Assembly: GCA_036278715.1 (NCBI GenBank)
Contig: DASUKN010000083.1
Coordinates: 1 to 50,901, forward strand
Direction of reading: 5' to 3'
Source of the DNA: Udaeobacter sp025935755
GTDB lineage: Bacteria; Verrucomicrobiota; Verrucomicrobiia; Chthoniobacterales; UBA10450
DNA: 50,901 nucleotides
Shown piece after piece: positions 8,199-15,512 of this stretch (its first letter is position 1; each line of letters begins with the position of its first letter). The notes under the pieces are model-generated. The model saw only the letters and a program-made list of their open reading frames with translations, was not told the DNA's origin and ran no database searches. The position numbers and the translations under genes are program-made.

Positions 8199-9788
8199 CT
8201 ACAGTTGGATGACCTGCGCGGATCGAATGTCCTCGCTTCCGCGGATTTCGCTCAGCAACTTTTCGCTCGGGGCGGTGTCGAGATTTAACACGGTAAGGGC
8301 GGTGCCGCCGACCTGATTTCGGCTGAGCGACATCGTGGCGATGTTTACGCCATGCTCGCCGAGCAGGGTGCCGATCCGTCCGACCATTCCCGGACGATCC
8401 GTATTTTCGAGCACGAGTAGGGCGCCCACTGGTCGAGCTTCGACCGGACGGCTGTTGATGCTCACAATCCGTGGCGTAGCCCCGAAAAATGCGCCTCCCA
8501 CTGAAACGGTGTTTCCTTCGCCCACTGCAGATAGTTCCAGCATGTCCGTGTAATCGCCCGGCGCGCTCAGCCGCGATTCGCTCACCTGTAAACCTAGAGT
8601 TTGAGCAAAGGCGGGCGCATTCACTTCGTTGATTTCGCTGCCGCCGGCGATTTGCAGGAAGCCCTTCAGCGCGGCGCGGGTGATTGCAGTCGTATCAACT
8701 TCGTTCACCTTCCCGCTGTAATTGATGTTGAGAGACTCCGCTCGTTTCGGCGCGATCTGCGACAAAAATCTTCCGAGCTTTTCACCGAAACGCAGATGCG
8801 GTCCGATGATCGCCAGCGTCTTTGCATCGAGATTTGGCATGTTCACCGCGTTCCGGATGGTGCCTTCGAGCAGCACGGCGCGAATCGATTGGGCAATTTC
8901 AATGCCCACGCTCTCCTGCGCTTCCGCAGTTGATGCGCCGAGATGCGGGGTAAGAACAATGTTTGGTGCTTCGCGCAAAGGCGAATCGGGCGGCAGCGGT
9001 TCAGTTTCGAAAACATCCAACGCCGCACTCGATACGTGGCCGTCTCGCAATGCCTGTGTCAATGCCGCTTCGTCAAGCAGACCGCCGCGCGCGCAATTGA
9101 TGACGCGGACACCGCGCTTTGTCTTTTTCAATCGCACCCCATCGAGAATGTGGTGTGTCTCGGCGGTAAGCGGCGTATGCAGCGAGATAAAATCGGCAGC
9201 GACAAGCAAATCGTCTATTTCGTCCACGAGTTCTACTTGCAGGCTGCGCGCGCGAGTTGCGGACAGATAAGGATCATAAGCAACGACGCGCATCCCAAAA
9301 CTGATTGCGCGCCGGCTTAGTTCGCTGCCGATGCGGCCCATGCCGATTACTCCCAGCGTCTTGTTGTAGAGCTCGACGCCTTCGAAATTCTTTTTATCCC
9401 AAGCTTTGCTGCGAACGTTTGCATCGGCCTGCGGGATTTTGCGCGCGACACAGAGCAATAGCGAAAACGCATGCTCGGCAGTCGAGATCGTATTCCCTCC
9501 GGGCGCATTTAACACCACGATGCCGCGGCGAGTCGCGGCCTCGACGTCCACGTTATCCACGCCGACTCCTGCGCGGCCCACCACGCGCAGCTTGTTGCCG
9601 GCATTCAAAATTTCTGCAGTGACTTTGATTTGGCTGCGAACCACCAGCGCGCTGAACGGCGGAATTAACTCGATGAGTTCGCGCTCGCTCAAACCGGTTT
9701 TTACCGTGACTTCGAGCGCGTTCTCGCGCGCGAGTTCATCCACTCCACGTTGCGAAATAGAATCAGCGATGAGGACTTTGGGAGTCAC
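8199..9788 (-). CDS. serA: D-3-phosphoglycerate dehydrogenase
   Basis: The 529-residue protein has the long SerA layout. The catalytic and NAD-binding domains (about 1-315) contain VVGRAGVGVDNVD, the Rossmann motif GVIGMGRIGSEL, the catalytic Arg in INCARGG and the His in LTPHLGAST. An intervening ASB domain (about 320-450) is followed by a C-terminal ACT domain (about 455-529, LVLENTDRPGMVGRIGTLLGEHGVNI). It oxidises 3-phosphoglycerate to 3-phosphohydroxypyruvate, the first step of serine synthesis, and the ACT domain suggests feedback by serine. The start is GTG at 9788 with AAAGG about 11 bases upstream. It is a single gene. Confidence 0.97.
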   Translation of the reverse strand: MTPKVLIADSISQRGVDELARENALEVTVKTGLSERELIELIPPFSALVVRSQIKVTAEILNAGNKLRVVGRAGVGVDNVDVEAATRRGIVVLNAPGGNTISTAEHAFSLLLCVARKIPQADANVRSKAWDKKNFEGVELYNKTLGVIGMGRIGSELSRRAISFGMRVVAYDPYLSATRARSLQVELVDEIDDLLVAADFISLHTPLTAETHHILDGVRLKKTKRGVRVINCARGGLLDEAALTQALRDGHVSSAALDVFETEPLPPDSPLREAPNIVLTPHLGASTAEAQESVGIEIAQSIRAVLLEGTIRNAVNMPNLDAKTLAIIGPHLRFGEKLGRFLSQIAPKRAESLNINYSGKVNEVDTTAITRAALKGFLQIAGGSEINEVNAPAFAQTLGLQVSESRLSAPGDYTDMLELSAVGEGNTVSVGGAFFGATPRIVSINSRPVEARPVGALLVLENTDRPGMVGRIGTLLGEHGVNIATMSLSRNQVGGTALTVLNLDTAPSEKLLSEIRGSEDIRSAQVIQL

Positions 9789-9828
9789 AGCAGTTAACCT
9801 TTAGGTACCCGACTAGCTTTCACAAAAT

Positions 9829-9999
9829 GTCATTCTGCGGGAAGCTGCAACGTAGCCTCGAAGACGTTCGAGGCGAGGCCAGGCTTTCAATCTCTGATTG
9901 TTTTCTGAAGTTAGTGTCTTGCAAATGAATAGAGCCAGAGATGTTTGAAGGCCTGGCCTCATGCTTCGCATTTCGTTGCAGCGCTTCGCTCAACATGAC
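9829..9999. repeat. 171-bp TGTCAT-ended inverted repeat
   Basis: Both ends read inward as TGTCAT, then share GCTGCAACG and GAGGCCAGGC in inverted orientation. A second copy lies at 39223-39398 and a shorter form between grpE and dnaJ. It occupies the divergent spacer between serA and the cyclase-like gene and is probably a non-autonomous mobile or structural repeat. Confidence 0.75.
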
Positions 10000-10065
10000 A
10001 ATCATCAGGAGGACACGCATTTAAATCTTAAAAGCTAAAACGGCTTGTGCTTAAACTCTCGGCGC

Positions 10066-11037
10066 ATGCAAGAACGAAGAGCGTTCCTTGTCATTTTCGC
10101 CATCGCCGGTGCGCTAATCGTTCCCGCTGCGATCACGTTGCGCACGGTGATTCATCCGGTCGTTCTGCAAGTCACATCTGATAATCCCACGCCGCTTGGG
10201 TACACGTGGAGCTTGCTGTTGTTCATAATCCCGATCGGCGCGCTTGGTTGGTGGTTTGCTTGTCGACCCGATTTGCAGTTTCCCAGGAAAGCGTTCTGGC
10301 GAACGATCGTGGTGCTAACGCCGCTGGGTTTCCTGCTCGACCTGTTGTTTGGGAATGCTTTCTTCGTTTTCCCAAATAAATCGGCCACTCTCGGTTGGGA
10401 AGTCCCTGCGGTGGGCGGACCGATCCCGATCGAAGAATTCGTTTTTTATCTCGCCGGGTTCATGCTGGTGCTGCTGAGTTACATTTGGTGCGATGAATAC
10501 TGGATGGGCAAGTACAATGTCCGCGATTACGCCGCGACAGCCGAAAACATACCGCGGATCGTTCGTTTTCATTTCGCTTCTGTCGCACTTGGAGTTGTGC
10601 TGATCGCGGCTTCGGTTCTGTATCGAAAATTTCTGTCGGGCGCACCAGAAGGTTTCCCGTGGTACTTCCTTTACCTGGTCTGCGCGTCGCTGATTCCATC
10701 CGCGGGCTTTTTCCACACTGCGAAGGCATTCATCAATTGGCGCGCATTCGGTTTTACGTTTTTTTTGCTGCTGCTGATCAGCTTGCTATGGGAAGCGACG
10801 CTCGCGTTGCCATACGGTTGGTGGGAATACCGGCCGCGCACGATGATGGGGCTGCACATTGGAGCATGGTCCGGTCTGCCGATCGAAGCAGTTTTCGTTT
10901 GGTTCGCTGTGACGTTCACCACAGTGATCACCTATGAAGTGATCAAAATCTGGAAAGCACTGGGAACGCGCGCGCTCCAAGCATTCTTCGGAATACGGAA
11001 ATGCATAGCGGCGATTCGCTGTAGCCCGGGTCGCTGA
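10066..11037 (+). CDS. Lycopene-cyclase-domain (carotenoid cyclase-like) membrane protein
   Basis: About 323 residues from the ATG at 10066; an upstream in-frame GTG at 10045 is possible but adds only seven residues. There are about eight hydrophobic helices. Two copies of the heterodimeric-cyclase motif are visible: GGPIPIEEFVFYLAGF after helix 3 and SGLPIEAVFVWFAV in the last helix. These resemble the PxEE motif of CrtYc/CrtYd lycopene cyclase domains (TIGR03462), so the protein looks like a fused tandem of two such domains. Lycopene cyclisation or a related polyene reaction is likely but unproven. No phytoene synthase or desaturase lies in the window. The last ~10 residues and the stop are read from a palindromic repeat. 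Confidence 0.7.
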   Translation: MQERRAFLVIFAIAGALIVPAAITLRTVIHPVVLQVTSDNPTPLGYTWSLLLFIIPIGALGWWFACRPDLQFPRKAFWRTIVVLTPLGFLLDLLFGNAFFVFPNKSATLGWEVPAVGGPIPIEEFVFYLAGFMLVLLSYIWCDEYWMGKYNVRDYAATAENIPRIVRFHFASVALGVVLIAASVLYRKFLSGAPEGFPWYFLYLVCASLIPSAGFFHTAKAFINWRAFGFTFFLLLLISLLWEATLALPYGWWEYRPRTMMGLHIGAWSGLPIEAVFVWFAVTFTTVITYEVIKIWKALGTRALQAFFGIRKCIAAIRCSPGR

Positions 11038-11040
11038 CCC
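11028..11040. repeat. GGGTCGCTGACCC palindrome supplying the stop codon of the cyclase-like gene
   Basis: The stem GGGTC/GACCC has a 3-nt loop, and the TGA inside it is the stop codon of the preceding gene. The same palindrome, extended to CCGGGGTC/GACCCCGG, is found inside the ABC-2 permease gene at 48961-48979. A second small hairpin (CCGAC, CGAA, GTCGG) follows at 11067-11080 after a TGTCATTC end. Confidence 0.6.
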
Positions 11041-11168
11041 CGCCACGAGTTATTGCGGCTTGTGTCATTCCGACCGAAGTCGGGGAATTTCTAAATCTGA
11101 TCTGGAAAGTCTGGCAAATTGCAGGCTGCCGATGTCAGCGCCTCGGCTTCAACCCTTCAACCTTTCCA

Positions 11169-12992
11169 TTATCCATATATGATCAAATGAATCGAGTCAG
11201 GCAGTTGCTGGGCAACATTAGTGGCCACACTGCCGCGGAGGAGCTTCGTCATTGCCGTTCGTTGCGAGGCGCCAATAACGAGGTAATCCACACCAAGTGT
11301 GGCAGCGAGATCGAGAATCGTCGTGGCTGCATCGTCGCTAACGGCATAAATCGGCAGGATCGAAACGCCGCGTTCTGCACCGAGTTTCAGCATGGCTGAC
11401 ATGATCGCCGCGGCCTCAGGATCGTTCTGCCATTTTGGACGGCCAGCTGTCGTCGGTCCGCGTCCGTAAAAGACCGCAACCTCTTTCACGTATAAGACAT
11501 ACAACGTCGCATTACGAAGCTGTGCTTCATCCAATGCAAATCCAAGCACGCGCGTGATGCCGCGCGCAGCGACCAGGATCCTGTGACCTTCCTCAATCCG
11601 CGTCTGCACCGTGGTCACCAAATCCTGCGTGACCATCTCGGCGACTTTGCGCGTCACGGTCAAAGTTTTTAATCCAGCGATTTTGTGCGAGTACGCTCGA
11701 AAGCCAAGACCGACGCCCAGGACGCACACGGCGAAAAACAGCGCGTCGGGTTTGGTTTTTGCGATTGTTACTTCGACCAGTGCCAGGATCACGAACGTTC
11801 CGCCCATGAGCAGGTGCTCGTACCAGCGGAGGCCGAGCCGTTTGTTAAACGTGCATGCACCAAGATTGACTGAGATCGCGCCGACCACACCGATGGCATA
11901 AAGACCGGCAAGTCCTTCGAATTGCCGGATCAATGCAAGGACGAGAATCGGAATCGCAACGGCTACCACGAGCGGTATTCGAGGCACTCCGTGATTGTTT
12001 AGTCGCGCAAACTGGCGCGGCATTTCTCCATCCTGCGCCATCATGTATGTGACTCCAATCAGCGCCACAATGGCAGTATTCACTGCGCTGATAAGCAGAA
12101 GACCGAACACGATACCCACGAACAACGAAAAGGCTTCACCGAACCATGGGCCGCCGACAAGTGCTGCGTAACGCTCCCCAAGAAAACGCAACATGTCTTC
12201 CTTGTGCGCCCCCAATTCCGGGGCATACGACTTCGGCAACGAAAGCATCGCCCAACCCAACAGGGCGGTACCGAGAACTACTTCGATCGCCACGAACAGG
12301 ATCGCCTTTGTTGCAGTGCGGGTGACTTTCGGCGCTTCGACGGTGGCATTCGCATCCAGTTTCATCACGCCGGTGAGGTTGGCGATTGCTTCAACGCCGC
12401 TCAAAGCAAGGATCACCCCGACGAACTGCACCCACAACGTTTCAAGATCGGTGTGCGGAGGTTCCAGGTGCGTGAGAGTGAGATGCTTTGCGCTAAACGC
12501 AATTGTAGCGACAACAACGACCACAGCGGGCACTGCTAGCCATATCGAGACACTGCCACTGTGCTTTGGACCAAAGTGATTGACGACGCCAAGCACCAGG
12601 ATCACTCCCATCGCTGCGTATGGCGCATATTCTGTTGATACGCCGAGATAGGTTACCCCCGCCCAACCACTCAAGGCGGCGGTGACGATGAAATTTGCAA
12701 TCAGCAAAAGGGCGCCGACCGAGGCTAAAAATCGGCTCTGCTGTCGCGCGGCGGAATACACGCCGCCGCCATCAGGAAAATGCGCGCAGATGATGATGTA
12801 ATTGAAAGCCACGATGGCGGTGAGCGCGCATACGGCAAGGACGATGGAAAAGGAGGCAAAACCCGCCGCGACAAAGGCCAACCCGAGCACATAGGCTTTG
12901 CTCGTGCCCCAATCTCCGTAAAGCAGCCCGGCGGCGCGCTGCCAATCAACGTTGCGCGGCCGATGGACGCCTGCAGAAATAATCTCGGCCAT
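11169..12992 (-). CDS. KimA-like APC-superfamily transporter with C-terminal USP domain (paralogue 3)
   Basis: The ATG at 12992 gives 607 residues, matching the two neighbouring paralogues; the open frame reaches back to 13079 but that part has no counterpart. The membrane part (about 15-450) has YGDWGTSKAYVLGLAF, YxFPDGGGVYSAARQ-like and LSGVEAIANLTGVMKLD motifs. The C-terminal ~140 residues form a USP-like domain ending in VIGASQRTAMTKLLRG. This is the architecture of Bacillus subtilis KimA, a proton-coupled potassium importer inhibited by c-di-AMP. Family residues equivalent to KimA D36 and Y43 are present (D27, Y34), but the D117 equivalent is N (ANFIVT where the others have ADYLVT). No riboswitch was seen on its strand. 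It may transport something else. Confidence 0.85.
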   Translation of the reverse strand: MAEIISAGVHRPRNVDWQRAAGLLYGDWGTSKAYVLGLAFVAAGFASFSIVLAVCALTAIVAFNYIIICAHFPDGGGVYSAARQQSRFLASVGALLLIANFIVTAALSGWAGVTYLGVSTEYAPYAAMGVILVLGVVNHFGPKHSGSVSIWLAVPAVVVVVATIAFSAKHLTLTHLEPPHTDLETLWVQFVGVILALSGVEAIANLTGVMKLDANATVEAPKVTRTATKAILFVAIEVVLGTALLGWAMLSLPKSYAPELGAHKEDMLRFLGERYAALVGGPWFGEAFSLFVGIVFGLLLISAVNTAIVALIGVTYMMAQDGEMPRQFARLNNHGVPRIPLVVAVAIPILVLALIRQFEGLAGLYAIGVVGAISVNLGACTFNKRLGLRWYEHLLMGGTFVILALVEVTIAKTKPDALFFAVCVLGVGLGFRAYSHKIAGLKTLTVTRKVAEMVTQDLVTTVQTRIEEGHRILVAARGITRVLGFALDEAQLRNATLYVLYVKEVAVFYGRGPTTAGRPKWQNDPEAAAIMSAMLKLGAERGVSILPIYAVSDDAATTILDLAATLGVDYLVIGASQRTAMTKLLRGSVATNVAQQLPDSIHLIIYG

Positions 12993-13055
12993 CGCTAAAG
13001 CGGTAAATTTCGATTGGTCGCACCTCCACTTGCAAGCTCTTTCTAGAGCGTTTGC

Positions 13056-13084
13056 TTGACTGCGAATGGACTCAATCACATCAT
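13056..13084 (+). promoter_or_regulatory. Candidate promoter for riboswitch-kimA copy 1
   Basis: TTGACT at 13056-13061 is followed after 17 bp by CATCAT, and the aptamer begins about 8 bp further on. The second riboswitch copy has the same arrangement (TTGACT, 17 bp, GATGTT), which supports it. The -10 match is weak. Confidence 0.45.
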
Positions 13085-13092
13085 TGGCGCCA

Positions 13093-13255
13093 GTTCTTTG
13101 TTCCGCTTAATGGACCGGCGAGTGCGGGTTCAACGGGGAAACCACTTCCGTGTGCGCAGGCGCAGCGGATCGGGGCGAACGATGCGCGGCATCGAGAGCA
13201 TTTAATGGCTCCAGCCCGACAGCTAACCTCGTCAGCATCATTAAAGGGCAAGAGC
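13093..13255 (+). ncRNA. Cyclic di-AMP riboswitch (ydaO/yuaA), copy 1
   Basis: The conserved segments of the ydaO/yuaA aptamer appear in order: CGCTTAATGG near 13113, CGGGGAACCA near 13134, GGGGCGAACGAT near 13171, and CCGACAGCTAACCTCGTCAGC near 13217. Pairing segments lie between them. It ends about 75 bp before the TTG start of a KimA-like gene. This class binds c-di-AMP and usually turns off potassium uptake or osmolyte genes. No U-rich terminator follows. A short CTCG/CGAG stem at 13291-13303, shared with copy 2, might belong to the expression platform. Confidence 0.9.
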
Positions 13256-13327
13256 TGCGGTGCCGATCCGCGCTTGCTGAGGTGAGACCGCTCGTCGCGC
13301 GAGCCAGTCTCGGTTCGCATTAACAAT

Positions 13328-15154
13328 TTGATTCCAACCAGCATAAAACGTCCACGCAACGTCGACGTTCCCCGCGCCGCGGCGATTCTGTACGGCGATT
13401 GGGGCACTAGTAAGGCCTACGTCATCGGTCTGGCCTTCGCAGTCGCGGGCTACTCATCTTTTTGGCTCATCGCCTCGATGTGCGCTCTCGTTCTGCTGGT
13501 CGGTTTCAACTACATGATTGTCTGCCGCCTCTACCCGGACGGGGGCGGCGTTTACGCGAGCGTACGGCACCGCAGCGAGGTGATTTCAATCGTCGGAGCG
13601 TTCTTGCTCATCGCCGATTATTTGGTGACGGCAGCGATCAGTTCTCTTTCGGCATTCGCTTACCTCGGCGTTCCGCATCCGGAAAAATTTGCAGCGGCAG
13701 CGATCCTCGCGATCGGCTTGCTCAACCTGCTGGGTCCAAAACACACCGGCGGCCTGGCGTTTTTGGTTTCAGTTCCCACTGCACTCGTGGTGATCATGCT
13801 CGGCATATTCAGCCTGCCACATCTCGGCCAGGCGATCGGACATTTGCAGCCACTGCAGGGAGGTTTCTGGCATAACTGGGCGGCGTTCGTCAGTATTGTG
13901 CTCGCTCTTTCGGGCGTCGAAGCGATCGCAAACGCAACCGGCGTGATGAAACTGAATCCCGGCACCACCGAAGCGCACCCTTCAGTCACGAAAACCTCTA
14001 CGCCGGCGCTTTTGATCGTGATGATTGAAGTGTGCGTGTTCACTGCGCTGCTTGGACTCGCGATGCACGCGCTCAGCGGATTGGAAATTGTTAACGGCGA
14101 CGTTAATGCCCCCGGCGCACAAGGTGTCCGCGATTACATGCTGCGCTACATGGGCCAAATCTTCGTCGGTGCGACGTTGGGTCCGGGAGTCGGGCATGTT
14201 TTCGCGATAGCGGTTAGCATTGTATTCGGGTTGCTGCTCTTTTCGGCGGTTAACACTTCGATCGTCGCGCTAATCAGCGTACAATTTCTACTCGCGCGAG
14301 ATCGTGAGATTCCAAAGGTATTTCAACGGCTCAACCGATGGGGCGTTCCTACCCTCGCCATGGTTCTCGCCACAGGGGTGCCAATGGCGCTGGTGATTCT
14401 AGTCAAAGACATCTCTGGTCTCGCTGAACTTTATGCTGTCGGTGTAGTTGGTGCGATTGCGACAAACCTCGGCGCCACCGCCACCGATCGGACTCGCCCG
14501 ATAAAGCCGTGGGAACGCGGGTTGATGTTTTTCACGTTCCTGGTGATGGCCGGTATCGAAATCACACTGCTCGTGGACAAACCTTACGCGCGGGTCTTTG
14601 TAATTACCGTTCTGCTCGTGGGGTTGATTTTGCGCGGTCTCGTACACGAGCGGCGGATGAAAAAGGAAACGCCGCCGGGCTTGGGCGGTGTTCCGGAACG
14701 GCTGGTCGCCAACGTTTCCCAGCCAAAACCTGAAACGTTCGCTCCTCCAGGCGGTGAATCGATTCTCTGCGCCGTCCGTAGCGCCGGCCGGACACTCGAT
14801 TTTTCTTTGCGCGAAGCTCGAAAAACAGATGCCCGGCTTTATCTGCTGTTCGTTCGCGAACAACGGTTCATGACTGAACAGGACGTCAGGCGCAAATGGC
14901 AGGAAGATCCCGAAGCGAGTGCGATTTTCGCAGAAGCGAAACAAAAGGCCGGCGATCATCAACCACTCTTCGCGTACGCGGTCAGCCCTTCCGCTGCGGA
15001 TACGATCGTCGATGTTGCGGCAACGCTCGGTGCATCGCGAGTCATTCTGGGCGCGCCGCAGCGCAGCGCGTTAATCAATCTGCTTCGCGGAAATGTCATC
15101 CGCGAAGTTTCCAACTCACTGCCCGATGATATCGACCTGCTGGTCTATGCGTAG
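13328..15154 (+). CDS. kimA: KimA-like potassium importer with USP domain (paralogue 1)
   Basis: The protein is 608 residues from a TTG codon; an in-frame TGA at 13283 and the lack of other starts make this the likely start, and paralogue 2 has the same TTG. The APC-type membrane domain (about 15-455) shows LYGDWGTSKAYVIGLAF with D24 and Y31, LYPDGGGVYASV, IADYLVT with D97 and T101, LSGVEAIANATGVMKL and LAELYAVGVVG. These align with the potassium-site residues D36, Y43, D117, T121 and Y377 of B. subtilis KimA; the T230 equivalent is S. A USP-like domain (about 480-608) ends ILGAPQRSALINLLRG. The c-di-AMP riboswitch directly upstream supports potassium uptake as its job. Confidence 0.9.
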   Translation: MIPTSIKRPRNVDVPRAAAILYGDWGTSKAYVIGLAFAVAGYSSFWLIASMCALVLLVGFNYMIVCRLYPDGGGVYASVRHRSEVISIVGAFLLIADYLVTAAISSLSAFAYLGVPHPEKFAAAAILAIGLLNLLGPKHTGGLAFLVSVPTALVVIMLGIFSLPHLGQAIGHLQPLQGGFWHNWAAFVSIVLALSGVEAIANATGVMKLNPGTTEAHPSVTKTSTPALLIVMIEVCVFTALLGLAMHALSGLEIVNGDVNAPGAQGVRDYMLRYMGQIFVGATLGPGVGHVFAIAVSIVFGLLLFSAVNTSIVALISVQFLLARDREIPKVFQRLNRWGVPTLAMVLATGVPMALVILVKDISGLAELYAVGVVGAIATNLGATATDRTRPIKPWERGLMFFTFLVMAGIEITLLVDKPYARVFVITVLLVGLILRGLVHERRMKKETPPGLGGVPERLVANVSQPKPETFAPPGGESILCAVRSAGRTLDFSLREARKTDARLYLLFVREQRFMTEQDVRRKWQEDPEASAIFAEAKQKAGDHQPLFAYAVSPSAADTIVDVAATLGASRVILGAPQRSALINLLRGNVIREVSNSLPDDIDLLVYA

Positions 15155-15238
15155 CATGCCGAGCACTTCGAGCTGGATGGGGCGAACCGATGCGCAATTG
15201 GACTCGCGGATGCGAATTTGCGTGCTGGTCCGGCTCGC

Positions 15239-15267
15239 TTGACTCGAATTCGAGTTAACCAGATGTT
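15239..15267 (+). promoter_or_regulatory. Candidate promoter for riboswitch-kimA copy 2
   Basis: TTGACT at 15239-15244, a 17-bp spacer, and GATGTT at 15262-15267, with the aptamer starting 7 bp later. The geometry matches the copy at 13056-13084. Confidence 0.45.
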
Positions 15268-15274
15268 TCGGGCA

Positions 15275-15437
15275 GTTCTTTGTTTCGCTTAATGGCCCGG
15301 TGAGTGGCCGGTCCAACGGGGGAACCAAATTTTGCGCGGAGAAAACTGCGCAAATCGGGGCGAACGATGCGCGGCATCGGGAGCATTTAATGGCTCCAGC
15401 CCGACAGCTAACCTCGTCAGCATCATTAAAGGCAAAG
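15275..15437 (+). ncRNA. Cyclic di-AMP riboswitch (ydaO/yuaA), copy 2
   Basis: It has the same ordered blocks as copy 1: CGCTTAATGG near 15286, CGGGGGAACCA near 15317, GGGGCGAACGATGCGCGGC near 15357, and CCGACAGCTAACCTCGTCAGC near 15401. Variable stems differ between copies (for example TTTGCGC/GCGCAAA here), yet the pairing is kept, which argues for a selected RNA structure. It controls the second KimA-like gene, whose coding start is about 76 bp downstream. Open frames that begin inside the aptamer are not genes. Confidence 0.92.
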
Positions 15438-15512
15438 GAAGTCGTCAAAGCGGCTCCTGGCAAAGTAAAGCGCCCTCGTCGCGCGAGTAGTGCTTCGATC
15501 CAGTCAGACGAA

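Noticed and set aside
12993..13079. N-terminal extension of the third kimA paralogue
   Set aside because: No counterpart in the other copies; the ATG at 12992 gives matching length.
12993..13092. Possible riboswitch for the minus-strand KimA gene
   Set aside because: Only a small hairpin (GCAA..CGCTCT/AGAGC..TTGC) is seen; none of the conserved aptamer blocks occur on the minus strand.
15300..15512. N-terminal extension of the second kimA frame
   Set aside because: It translates the riboswitch; paralogues start at the aligned TTG at 15513.
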